From a bacterium ADurb.Bin243 (lineage in GTDB: Bacteria; Muiribacteriota; UBA9980), in NCBI GenBank assembly GCA_002069765.1, contig MWBZ01000035.1, positions 1-34,919 of the forward strand: DNA of 34,919 nt, given 5' to 3'. The notes under the pieces are model-generated. The model was not told the origin of the DNA. It did not search any database and was given only the letters and a program-made list of their open reading frames with translations. Made by a program: the position numbers and the translations under genes. Position 1 is the stretch's first letter. Each line of letters starts with the position of its first letter. Below, piece after piece: positions 24,546 to 32,259 of the stretch.

Positions 24546-24574
24546 TTGATAAAAGCCGTATTATGTGCTATATT
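24546..24574 (+). promoter_or_regulatory. sigma-70-like promoter for the pilin genes
   Basis: Plus strand: -35 TTGATA (24546-24551), 17-base spacer, -10 TATATT (24569-24574). GAGGTG at 24582-24587 is 7 bases before ATG 24595, so the leader is very short. It is back to back with the minus-strand promoter at 24466-24494. Confidence 0.78.
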
Positions 24575-24594
24575 ATTAATAGAGGTGCAAAGAA

Positions 24595-25224
24595 ATGATA
24601 ATAAATCAAAAGGGATTCACTCTTATAGAGCTGATGGTCGCCCTTGTCATACTAACAATATTAATGGGGTTCGCCATTCCCGAAGTTCTTAACCAGATCA
24701 ATCTTTCAAAATTCGAAACCCAGAAAGCCAACATAAAAGAAATTCAAAGAGCTATCAACCAGCATTATGCCGATAGAGGAATTTATCCCGCTCAGTTAGA
24801 AGATCTTATCAAGACTGAAGGGGTAATAAAAGTCAATGTCGATGAAAATCGTACTGATTTACAAGATTACATCGATAAAAACAAACTTGTAAAATCCGGC
24901 GGCAATTACTATAAAAAAAAGGATTATGCGCCTTATTTCACTATAATTCCGGCAGACCCGGTCGCCGGCAATTCTTACTGGGAAATCGGAGTTAAATGGG
25001 TTGAAAAATCTCCTCCGCCCGGTCAGGACAAGCCTAAAGAAATTATTAAATGGTATAGAACTTCTTTAATGAACTACCCAGGCGCACCTCCCGAAGTTAG
25101 TTACTCAAAAACCGCCGTTACCATAGGCACAACGACATACAGCCATGTAGCCGTTTCAAATCAGGTCATCGATGGAATAGAATGTGAGTTTAAAGGCATA
25201 GTCAAAGTCAGGCCAAAGCAATAA
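24595..25224 (+). CDS. type IV pilin/pseudopilin-like protein (PilA/GspG type)
   Basis: 209 aa. The leader MIINQKG ends in Gly and is followed by FTLIELMVALVILTILMG, the class III prepilin signal; prepilin peptidase should cut after G7, leaving Phe1 and the conserved Glu5. The alpha-1 helix continues into KFETQKANIKEIQRAINQHY and a DRGIYPAQLEDL segment typical of GspG-like major pseudopilins. The C-terminal half has a lysine-rich insertion (about 80-105) that the next gene lacks, then WYRTSLMNYPGAP, which recurs in the next gene. No assembly ATPase, platform or secretin gene is in the window, so it must use machinery encoded elsewhere. Confidence 0.9.
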   Translation: MIINQKGFTLIELMVALVILTILMGFAIPEVLNQINLSKFETQKANIKEIQRAINQHYADRGIYPAQLEDLIKTEGVIKVNVDENRTDLQDYIDKNKLVKSGGNYYKKKDYAPYFTIIPADPVAGNSYWEIGVKWVEKSPPPGQDKPKEIIKWYRTSLMNYPGAPPEVSYSKTAVTIGTTTYSHVAVSNQVIDGIECEFKGIVKVRPKQ

Positions 25225-25252
25225 TCAAATTAATACTTTACAGGAGTTTTAT

Positions 25253-25675
25253 ATGAAAAAAAAATCAGCGATGACAAAAGGCTTTACTTTAATAGAGCTA
25301 ATGGTCGCTCTCGTCATATTAACCATACTGATGGGTTTCGCCATTCCGGAAGTCGTTAATCAAATTAATCTCGCCAAGTTTGAAACGCAAAAATCAAATG
25401 TTAAAGAAATCAAAAAAGCTATCGACGATTATTTTAAAGATAGAGGCCGTTATCCAAAAAGGTTAAAAGACCTTACTGATACCACTCATCCGTACTTCTC
25501 AGAAATACCCGTCGATCCCGTATCGGGAGCGGCGGACTGGGAAGTCGCCGAAAAACACAATAAAAACCTCTGGTATAGAACTTCCACTACAAATTATCCG
25601 GGCGCGCCGGCGCTGTGGAATCCCGAACCGGAAAGCAGCGTTTATTACGTAAGGCCGAGGCCGGTAAGCAATTAA
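25253..25675 (+). CDS. type IV pilin/pseudopilin-like protein, tandem copy
   Basis: 140 aa. Leader MKKKSAMTKG, then FTLIELMVALVILTILMG, identical over the first 18 mature residues to the upstream pilin, with VVNQINLAKFETQKSNVKEIK after it. DYFKDRGRYPKRLKDL and FSEIPVDPVSGAADWEV follow the GspG-type pattern (Tyr-Pro, Asp-Pro). The C-terminus keeps LWYRTSTTNYPGAP. It seems a shorter duplicate of the first gene. CAGGAG lies about 6 bases before the ATG, 28 bases after the first gene ends; both share the 24546 promoter and the terminator at 25749-25777. Confidence 0.9.
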   Translation: MKKKSAMTKGFTLIELMVALVILTILMGFAIPEVVNQINLAKFETQKSNVKEIKKAIDDYFKDRGRYPKRLKDLTDTTHPYFSEIPVDPVSGAADWEVAEKHNKNLWYRTSTTNYPGAPALWNPEPESSVYYVRPRPVSN

Positions 25676-25748
25676 AACCATGCCTCAGCTTAGAGTCATG
25701 AGCTAACAGCATAATTTTCCGCCTTAAAACTTTTAAATTAAATTCAGT

Positions 25749-25777
25749 AAAAAAGCCGCGTTATGCGCGGCTTTTTA
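25749..25777 (+). terminator. intrinsic terminator after the pilin genes
   Basis: GCCGCG (25755-25760) pairs with CGCGGC (25766-25771) around loop TTATG; flanking A and T tracts extend the stem, and T's follow on the plus strand. The rest of the 214-base gap (25676-25889) holds the next promoter and no gene. Confidence 0.85.
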
Positions 25778-25801
25778 TATTGGATTTAATTGCCGCAAAT
25801 T

Positions 25802-25830
25802 TTGTTTGACTTATAATATATTTTTATGAT
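25802..25830 (+). promoter_or_regulatory. sigma-70-like promoter for the 25.9-33.4 kb operon
   Basis: -35 TTGTTT (25802-25807), 17-base spacer, -10 TATGAT (25825-25830). An alternative TTGACT -35 lies at 25804-25809 region within the same site. The leader is about 55 bases and contains GGGGGTGGG 11 bases before ATG 25890. Confidence 0.58.
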
Positions 25831-25889
25831 ACCATTTCAACAAAAAATTAAAATTTTAATGTCATATATGGGGGTGGGATACTTAACTA

Positions 25890-27116
25890 ATGAGTAGCTT
25901 AAAGTTTAATCACAAAAAAACCAATTATTTATTAATGTCAGTGTTGCTAGGGTTTTCGCTGATGTTCACGGCGGGCCAGGCCCGCGCGACAGGCGAGATA
26001 ACCGCGCAATCTTCTCAAACGGCCGAAGTCACGGCCGCATCCGCCGAAGCCACGCAGGCCGTATCCGTTACAGCGGAGGCGGCGGCTGCAGCCGAAACCC
26101 TTCAGGTCCCCGACGTTCCGGCCGAATTAAATACCGGATACACCGGCAGCGAAAAGCATATAAAAACCCTCTGCGCCCATATAATTAAATCCAGAACGCT
26201 CGCTTCTAAAGATCTCGAAGAAAGCGAAGCCCGCGTGCTCGTTATGGACAGCCTCGCGCAGCTTCCGATAGAAAAACTCACGCTGGCTCAAATATATGTT
26301 CACGCGGTGGAGCTGGGCGAAAAACGTTATGACATGTCGCACAGCTATTTTAACCCAAAGCGTTCCAACGTTTTAATCGCGGGAATTCTGCTGCTCAGCT
26401 TTATAGGCTACTTCACCTACCACGCCCGTCAGGGAAAAGATATGTTCATCAGAAAAATAGCCGGCCTTTCCGCCATAGACGAAGCGGTCGGACGCGCCAC
26501 CGAAATGGGCAAACCCGTTCTTTTCGTTCCCGGAATATACGACATGGACGACATCCAGACGATCGCCGGCGTTTCAATTCTCGGACACGTAGCAAAAAAG
26601 ACGGCCGAATACGAAACCAACCTTCTCGTGCCCTGCACGCGCTCGCTGGTTATGTCCACATCGCAGGAAGTCGTTCGCGAAGCTTATTTAAAAGCCGGAC
26701 GCGTAGATTCTTTCAAACCTGAAAACATCCGTTACCTCACCGACGATCAGTTCGGCTATGTAGCCGGCGTCGACGGCATAATGATGCGCGAAAAACCGGC
26801 CGCGAACTTTTATCTCGGCGTTTTCTTCGCGGAATCGCTCATATTGGCCGAAACCGGCCACCACGTAGGCGCTATACAGATAGCGGGAACCGCCATGGTC
26901 CACCAGATTCCGTTCTTTGTAGCGGCGTGCGACTACACGCTTATAGGCGAAGAGCTCTTCGCGGCGTCGGCTTATCTTACCCGCGAACCGATGCAGCTCG
27001 GAACGCTCAAAGGCCAGGACGTCGGAAAATTCCTTATAATAATAGTCATAGTTCTGGGAATCGTGCTCGAAACATGCGGAATAACCTTTTTCAGCGACTG
27101 GTTCATCACGCATTAA
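25890..27116 (+). CDS. membrane protein with DUF6754-like domain
   Basis: 408 aa. Residues 1-34 look like a signal peptide or signal anchor (LLMSVLLGFSLMFTAGQA then RATG). An Ala/Thr/Glu-rich linker covers about 36-75. A short helical domain follows (about 85-155), then a membrane helix at about 160-177 (VLIAGILLLSFIGYFTYHA). Residues 184-373 form a conserved alpha/beta domain with GKPVLFVPGIYDMDDIQTIA, VPCTRSLVMSTSQEVVREAY, YVAGVDGIMMREKPAANFYLG and HVGAIQIAGTAMVHQIPFF. A last membrane helix spans about 380-397 after LKGQDVGK. From memory this matches the uncharacterised family Pfam calls DUF6754. First gene of an eight-gene unit; function unknown. Confidence 0.78.
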   Translation: MSSLKFNHKKTNYLLMSVLLGFSLMFTAGQARATGEITAQSSQTAEVTAASAEATQAVSVTAEAAAAAETLQVPDVPAELNTGYTGSEKHIKTLCAHIIKSRTLASKDLEESEARVLVMDSLAQLPIEKLTLAQIYVHAVELGEKRYDMSHSYFNPKRSNVLIAGILLLSFIGYFTYHARQGKDMFIRKIAGLSAIDEAVGRATEMGKPVLFVPGIYDMDDIQTIAGVSILGHVAKKTAEYETNLLVPCTRSLVMSTSQEVVREAYLKAGRVDSFKPENIRYLTDDQFGYVAGVDGIMMREKPAANFYLGVFFAESLILAETGHHVGAIQIAGTAMVHQIPFFVAACDYTLIGEELFAASAYLTREPMQLGTLKGQDVGKFLIIIVIVLGIVLETCGITFFSDWFITH

Positions 27117-27151
27117 TCCATTAAAGCTTTATTTGAAAGGAATGATTTCGG

Positions 27152-27907
27152 TTGGATAAAATGGCTTTGTTTAACGGTTTTCTAATAATCTTTTTCATAG
27201 TGCTGTTCGTGCTGCTCATAGTAATGGGCCAGACGCTTCGCACTTCGCTTTTTTTAAGGCGTAAACTTCCCCTCGCATTTTGCTTCATTATGGGCGTAAC
27301 CATGATATTCCAGTTTTTCATACCGCCCGAAAACTCACTTTATAAAGAAATCGAAGACCTGTCCACAAAGTGGATACAGATTATTTCTTCGTTCGCTCTC
27401 GTTATAGGCTTGATAAGCCTTGTCACGATGAACTTCAACAAGATATCCAGAAAGTACGAAGACTGGCAATACTCCATCGTACTGCTTCTCGGCTTTTTCA
27501 TAACGATATTTTACGGCCTTCGCGACGGGTTCGAGGGCAAAGAGTTCGATTTTATATTCAACTACATGTACGTTCCAATGCAGTCGACGATGTTTTCGAT
27601 ACTCGCTTTCTTCGTCGCCTCCGCCGCGTTCCGCGCATTCCGCGCCCGTTCGCGCGAAGCCACGCTGCTTCTCACCGCCGCCGTTATAGTTATGCTGGGC
27701 CGCGTGGAGCTCGGATCGGTAATATGGAGCTATATCCCTGTAGTCAGCCGTTATTTCGACGTATCCGAACTCGCGCAGTGGATCAACACGGTTTTTACCA
27801 CGGCGGGGCAGCGCGCGATACTTCTTGGCGCATCGCTGGGTTATATCGCCGCATCTTTTAAAATATTGCTCGGAATCGAAAGATCATACTTTGGAAGCGA
27901 GGAGTAA
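27152..27907 (+). CDS. polytopic membrane protein, unknown function
   Basis: 251 aa with about seven membrane helices, near residues 5-25, 38-56, 75-95, 105-123, 143-162, 168-185 and 220-240. Polar loops are short. No transporter signature recognised; conserved-looking points include YGLRDGFEGKEFDF, FRAFRARSREATLLL and TAGQRAILLGASLGYIAASF. The frame starts at TTG 27152 with AAAGGA about 10 bases upstream; ATG 27161 is the alternative. It lies 35 bases after the DUF6754-like gene and 3 bases before the next, so co-expression is likely. Probably an inner-membrane subunit of the complex encoded by this operon. Confidence 0.72.
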   Translation: MDKMALFNGFLIIFFIVLFVLLIVMGQTLRTSLFLRRKLPLAFCFIMGVTMIFQFFIPPENSLYKEIEDLSTKWIQIISSFALVIGLISLVTMNFNKISRKYEDWQYSIVLLLGFFITIFYGLRDGFEGKEFDFIFNYMYVPMQSTMFSILAFFVASAAFRAFRARSREATLLLTAAVIVMLGRVELGSVIWSYIPVVSRYFDVSELAQWINTVFTTAGQRAILLGASLGYIAASFKILLGIERSYFGSEE

Positions 27908-27910
27908 TCG

Positions 27911-28744
27911 ATGAAAGCCTTATTTACTATAATAAACAACATGGATAGAAGATACATATTCCTGGCTATGGTAATAGCCGTTATTCTCCCTCTCATAAAA
28001 CCGCTTGCGCTCCCGGTCAAAATTACGCCGAACACGCAAAGCTCGTTCGACGTCATAGACAGCCTTGCGCCCGGTTCAAAAATACTTCTCTCTTTCGATT
28101 ACGATCCGGCTTCTTCGCCGGAGCTTCAGCCTATGGCAAAAGCCGTAATGACGCACTGCTTCAGAAAAGACGTAAAAATGATAGCCGTCGCTTTATGGCC
28201 GCAGGGGCCCATGATGGCGAAAAAAGCCTTCGAGAGCCTTTCGAGCGATCCTGAATTCAGCGGCAAGAAATACGGCGTGGATTTCGTAAATCTCGGCGTA
28301 CAGCCGTCTTACGTGGCCGTGGTAAAAGGCATGGGCGACTCTATCGCCGGCGTTTTCCCCACGGATTTTTTCGGAAACAAAACCACCGACTTCGAAATAA
28401 TGAAAGGCGTTAAAAACTACCGCGACCTCGCGGCAATATTCAGCCTTACCACGGGTTCGGCCGGCATAGGCACTTACGTAACCATAGCCAACGCCCAGTA
28501 CAAAACCATCGTAACCGGCGGCTGCACTGCCATTTCATCTCTCGAATATTATCCGTACCTGCAGTCCAAGCAGCTTATCGGCCTGGTGGAAGGCCTCAAG
28601 GGCGCATCCGAATACGAGCGCCTGGTAAAAAAACCGGCTCTCGCCACCGCCGGCATGGACGTTCAGGCAGTGGTTCACATGATGCTGATTTTCTTCATAC
28701 TGCTGGCTAACGTATCGCAAATGATAGTGGGCAAACAGAAATAA
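27911..28744 (+). CDS. membrane-anchored protein with one soluble domain, unknown
   Basis: 277 aa. One membrane helix at about residues 16-35 (FLAMVIAVILPLIKPLALPV) and another at about 250-270 (VVHMMLIFFILLANVSQMIVG) enclose a soluble domain of some 210 residues. That domain has alternating strands and helices (SKILLSFDYDPASSPELQPM, VKMIAVALWPQGPMMAKKAF, YGVDFVNLGVQPSYVAVVKG) and a Gly-rich stretch near IVTGGCTAISSLEYYPYL. Alpha/beta fold likely, no enzyme motif recognised. GAGGAG lies 6 bases before the ATG. Both the DUF6754-like protein and this one pair a soluble domain with terminal helices, so they may face the same side of the membrane. Confidence 0.75.
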   Translation: MKALFTIINNMDRRYIFLAMVIAVILPLIKPLALPVKITPNTQSSFDVIDSLAPGSKILLSFDYDPASSPELQPMAKAVMTHCFRKDVKMIAVALWPQGPMMAKKAFESLSSDPEFSGKKYGVDFVNLGVQPSYVAVVKGMGDSIAGVFPTDFFGNKTTDFEIMKGVKNYRDLAAIFSLTTGSAGIGTYVTIANAQYKTIVTGGCTAISSLEYYPYLQSKQLIGLVEGLKGASEYERLVKKPALATAGMDVQAVVHMMLIFFILLANVSQMIVGKQK

Positions 28745-28775
28745 TTCGTAATCAAGAAATGGAGAGTGAATATAG

Positions 28776-29621
28776 ATGCCACTTTTTATGTTAGGATTAA
28801 ATTTCAAGCCGGTATTCGAAACCGGCGGAGCTGTATCCGTCGAAGGAATCGGCATTTGGATAGCCGCGCTTCTTACCCTCGGAATTTACAGTTTCTTATA
28901 TAAAGACAACTTCGTTTACAAGTTCAGCGAATACCTGTTCGTCGGAATTTCGGCCGGCTACACACTGGTTCTGACGTTCCACAAATACCTGAAGCCTTCG
29001 CTGATCGAACCGCTCCAGGAATACAGCCGCGATTTCTATCATATAATAACCAGTTCGTCCTTCCCCGTCGTTAACCCCTGGATGCTCGACTGGCAGACAC
29101 AGCTTATCGCCAATAAATTCGGAACGCAGTTCCAGTTCATATTCTGGTTCACGTTCAAGATATTTATTTTTTATTTATTCCCCGCGATACTCGGGCTCAT
29201 GATGATATCCCGCGTAATTCCCAGCGCGGCATGGCTTTCTCGTTTCCCGCTCGCCACGATCGTGGGCTACGGCTCCGGTATAGTAATCGTAACGACGCTC
29301 CACGCATCGGTTCTCGAACAGGTTAAAGCCAGCTTCGTTTCGTTCGCCCCGCTTTTGCACATGAAGGGAATAGACTGGGGCATAATAGCTCAATCCGCCA
29401 ATGACTTTATACTTGTTTTCGGCCTTTGCTGCGCGATAATTTATTTTTATTTCTCCGCCGAACACAAGGGTGTCATCCTCGGGCCCGCTTCTAATTTTGG
29501 AATATGGGTGCTTATGATCACCTTCGGCGCTTCTTTCGGATACACGGTAATGGCCCGTATAAGCCTTTTGATAGGAAGGTTTCAGTTCCTGCTGGGCGAC
29601 TGGATGCAGCTGGTTAAATAA
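28776..29621 (+). CDS. polytopic membrane protein, unknown function
   Basis: 281 aa with about seven membrane helices, near residues 25-42, 48-66, 115-140, 160-178, 205-225, 232-250 and 252-270. FSEYLFVGISAGYTLVLTFHKYLKP follows the second helix entry (start near residue 49), and a long polar loop around 68-110 contains DWQTQLIANKFGTQF. No known transporter signature. GGAGAG lies 9 bases before the ATG. The stop overlaps the next ATG as TAATG. Together with the 251-aa protein it would form the membrane core of the operon's complex. Function unknown. Confidence 0.73.
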   Translation: MPLFMLGLNFKPVFETGGAVSVEGIGIWIAALLTLGIYSFLYKDNFVYKFSEYLFVGISAGYTLVLTFHKYLKPSLIEPLQEYSRDFYHIITSSSFPVVNPWMLDWQTQLIANKFGTQFQFIFWFTFKIFIFYLFPAILGLMMISRVIPSAAWLSRFPLATIVGYGSGIVIVTTLHASVLEQVKASFVSFAPLLHMKGIDWGIIAQSANDFILVFGLCCAIIYFYFSAEHKGVILGPASNFGIWVLMITFGASFGYTVMARISLLIGRFQFLLGDWMQLVK

Positions 29622-30037
29622 TGGCCGAAGACGGAAATTTTTATTGCTGGAAAGTCCATCCCATGGCCGCCAGCCCATATAAAACCGGCCTGGTATTCTT
29701 AGTGCTGGCGTCCTGTGGAATTTTAGCGTATGATTTCACGTCGAGCTATTTCATGAGTTTCATAGCGGTTTCGCTTCTCACAGGTTCTTTGATACAGTTT
29801 TTCGCGCCCACTTATTACCGCATAGACCGTGAAAAAGTAGAAATAAAAATTTTATTCAAAACAAGGACCGAACCTTTATCCAAGTATAAAAAATTCTTCG
29901 CGGATAATAACGGCGTATTTCTGTCTTCCGAGCCGGACTCGAAAGTGCTCGACCAGTTCAGAGGCCTGTTTTTACTGGCCGGCCCCGGCGACCGCGATAA
30001 AATATCAGCGTTATTGAAAGGCGTATTTGAAAAATGA
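29621..30037 (+). CDS. small membrane protein with a soluble C-terminal domain
   Basis: 138 aa. Two membrane helices (about 21-38 and 42-60) with a short turn, then a soluble domain of some 75 residues that starts YRIDREKVEIKILFKTRTEP. The pattern of a helical hairpin followed by a strand-rich domain resembles bacterial PH-like (bPH) proteins, but similarity is loose. It overlaps the upstream stop by one base (TAATG) and the next gene by ATGA, so translation is coupled on both sides. Likely a small subunit of the complex; function unknown. Confidence 0.7.
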   Translation: MAEDGNFYCWKVHPMAASPYKTGLVFLVLASCGILAYDFTSSYFMSFIAVSLLTGSLIQFFAPTYYRIDREKVEIKILFKTRTEPLSKYKKFFADNNGVFLSSEPDSKVLDQFRGLFLLAGPGDRDKISALLKGVFEK

Positions 30038-30303
30038 ACGAAGAATTTAACGAAAAGGACGAAGCTCTTTTTAACAGGCTCGCCGAATTCGTGGTAAAAC
30101 GCAAAATGGCTGCGCCAGCCATTTTATTCCTTGAATCTACGAAGCCGCTCAACTTTATAGGCTCGCAGTTTTTAGTAGTGTTAGGGCCTTTAATAAAAGT
30201 TTTTTTTAACGTCACCGAGTTTGACAGAATAGTGGAATTAATGGAAAAACGCGACAACGTAGAGCGCCTGATATGCGCCATAGAAAAATGCGCGCAAAAA
30301 TAA
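30034..30303 (+). CDS. small protein, 89 aa, unknown
   Basis: Charged N-terminus (NEEFNEKDEALFNRLAEFVV), then a hydrophobic middle, MAAPAILFLESTKPLNFIGS followed by QFLVVLGPLIKVFF (about residues 25-58), and a charged helix at the end (FDRIVELMEKRDNVERLICA). The middle could be a membrane-associated or re-entrant hairpin. It overlaps the upstream gene as ATGA. A 116-base AT-rich gap follows before the GlmL-like gene; no gene or clear promoter seen there. Not recognised; its place suggests an adaptor between membrane proteins and the ATPase. Confidence 0.68.
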   Translation: MNEEFNEKDEALFNRLAEFVVKRKMAAPAILFLESTKPLNFIGSQFLVVLGPLIKVFFNVTEFDRIVELMEKRDNVERLICAIEKCAQK

Positions 30304-30419
30304 GCGAAACGCGTTTAAATTAATTAACCAAACAATTTATTTCACAAGCAAGAACAGTCAATAATTTTAAAGTTAGTATAAGTTTATTAATAAAATCAAA
30401 AAAGAAGGGGTAGATAAGA

Positions 30420-32243
30420 ATGCATATTCCAAAAGAAAAAATCACCAGCATTCTCGCCACGGATTGCGGTTCGACTACGACGAAAGCCATCTTAATCGAA
30501 AAAGTTGACGGCGTGTTTCGTCTTGTAAAGCGCGGCGAGGCTCCGACCACCGTCGAAGCTCCAATCGAAGACGTCACGCAGGGCGTTTTAAACGCCATCA
30601 CGGAGCTCGAAGAGCTCTGCCATCGCAAATTTTTAGATAGCGGAGCCATTGTCAAACCTAAAAAAAATGAAAAGCAGGGCGTAGATATTTACATCTCCAC
30701 GTCATCCGCCGGCGGCGGCCTTCAGATGATGGTCGCGGGCGTCGTAAAATCCATGACGGGCGAATCGGCCCAGCGCGCGGCTCTCGGAGCGGGCGCTATA
30801 GTTATGGACGTTATCGCCACCAACGACGGACGCCTGCCGCACGAAGAAATCGAAAGAATCAGGCACCTGCGCCCCGATATGATCCTTCTCGCCGGCGGCA
30901 TCGACGGCGGAACGACCGAACACGTCGCAAAGCTCGCCGAACTTATAGCGGCCGCCGATCCCAAGCCGCGCCTCGGCATATCTTACCAGCTGCCTATCGT
31001 TTACGCGGGCAATAACAAAGCCGCCGGCCTCGTAGAAGAGCGCCTCGGCAAGAAAACCGCTCTCGACATAACCGACAATTTAAGGCCCACGCTCGAAACC
31101 GAAAACCTGATGCCGGCGCGCCATAAGATTCAGGCGCTCTTCCTGCATCACGTTATGCAGCAGGCTCCGGGATATAACAAGCTCATGAAAATGACCGACG
31201 TAGATATCATGCCCACTCCCGGCGCGGTCGGCGATATCATGCAGCTTATAGCCAAACAGAAAGGCATACAGGTCGTCGGAGCCGATATCGGCGGAGCGAC
31301 CACCGACGTTTTTTCAGTGTTCCAGGGCATATACAATAAAACGGTTTCCGCAAATTACGGAATGAGCTACAGCATATCCAACGTATTCGTGGACGCAGGC
31401 CTCGATAACATTATGCGCTGGGTTCCCTTCACCATGGACGAGCGCGACCTGCGCAACCGCATCAAAAACAAAATGATAAGACCGACCACCATACCATATT
31501 TATTAAAAGAACTCATAGTCGAGCAGGCCGTTGCGCGCGAAGCTCTGCGCCTTTCGTTCGACCAGCATAAGGCGCTCGCCGTCGGCTTGAAAGGCGTTCA
31601 AAAAGAGCGCACCATCGGCGACGCCCTCACGCAGGAAGATTCCGGCGAATCGCTTGTAAACCTTATGAGGCTTAACATGCTGATCGGCTCCGGCGGCGTT
31701 CTTTCGCACGCGCCGCGCCGCCAGCAGACCGCTATGATGCTTATGGATTCCTTCCTGCCCGAAGGCATAACCCAGCTCACGGTCGATTCCATATTTATGA
31801 TGCCGCAGCTCGGCGTTCTTGCAAAAGTTCATCCGGAAGCGGCTTTACAGGTTTTCGAAAAAGACTGCCTCATCTATCTTGGCACCTGTATAGCGCCCGT
31901 CGGCGCCGGCAAAGAAGGCAAACCCTGCGTCAACGTCAAAATGAAAAAGCAAAACGGCCACGAAGTAGATATCGACGTGCCGTTCGGCCAGCTTCATATT
32001 ATAGGCCTTCCGGTAGGCGAAACCGCTGAAGTTACGGTAACTCCCGTACGCGGATTCGACATGGGCGAAGGCTCGGGCGCGGCGGTGCGCGGCACCGTTC
32101 ACGGCGGGACCACCGGCGTAATTATCGACACGCGCGGCAGAAGGCCGTTCGAACTTCCCAAAGACAACACAAAACGCGTTGAAAAATTGCTCGAATGGAT
32201 AAAAGCTATGGACCTTTATCCTAAATACCCGAAGTTCGAATAG
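30420..32243 (+). CDS. GlmL/MutL-like ASKHA-fold ATPase
   Basis: 607 aa. The N-terminal phosphate-1 loop is ATDCGSTTTKAILIE (13-27). The second phosphate loop is GADIGGATTDVFS (287-299), an adenosine-type GSGGVLSHAP lies at 423-432, and LLAGGIDGGTTEH is at 156-168. This is the actin/Hsp70/sugar-kinase superfamily, closest to the GlmL/MutL family named after proteins next to B12-dependent glutamate mutase. Those run about 460 residues; here a C-terminal extension (about 480-607) adds a Gly/Val-rich beta domain. No mutase subunit (GlmS/GlmE) is in the window. AAGGGG lies 10 bases before the ATG. Likely an ATP-driven activator or chaperone for the membrane proteins of this operon; that role is inference. 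Confidence 0.82.
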   Translation: MHIPKEKITSILATDCGSTTTKAILIEKVDGVFRLVKRGEAPTTVEAPIEDVTQGVLNAITELEELCHRKFLDSGAIVKPKKNEKQGVDIYISTSSAGGGLQMMVAGVVKSMTGESAQRAALGAGAIVMDVIATNDGRLPHEEIERIRHLRPDMILLAGGIDGGTTEHVAKLAELIAAADPKPRLGISYQLPIVYAGNNKAAGLVEERLGKKTALDITDNLRPTLETENLMPARHKIQALFLHHVMQQAPGYNKLMKMTDVDIMPTPGAVGDIMQLIAKQKGIQVVGADIGGATTDVFSVFQGIYNKTVSANYGMSYSISNVFVDAGLDNIMRWVPFTMDERDLRNRIKNKMIRPTTIPYLLKELIVEQAVAREALRLSFDQHKALAVGLKGVQKERTIGDALTQEDSGESLVNLMRLNMLIGSGGVLSHAPRRQQTAMMLMDSFLPEGITQLTVDSIFMMPQLGVLAKVHPEAALQVFEKDCLIYLGTCIAPVGAGKEGKPCVNVKMKKQNGHEVDIDVPFGQLHIIGLPVGETAEVTVTPVRGFDMGEGSGAAVRGTVHGGTTGVIIDTRGRRPFELPKDNTKRVEKLLEWIKAMDLYPKYPKFE

Positions 32244-32259
32244 TAAAGGAGAGATAAAT

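Noticed and set aside
25859-25897. Tiny 12-codon frame overlapping the DUF6754-like start, a possible leader peptide
   Set aside because: No ribosome site precedes it and it shows no run of regulatory codons; overlap with the real start looks like chance.
30304-30419. Gap before the GlmL-like gene considered as a second promoter
   Set aside because: TATAAG is present but no -35 at a sensible spacing; co-transcription from 25802-25830 is simpler.
30420-32243. Calling the ATPase a genuine glutamate mutase accessory protein (GlmL)
   Set aside because: No mutase subunit genes are near, and the protein is about 130 residues longer than that family.
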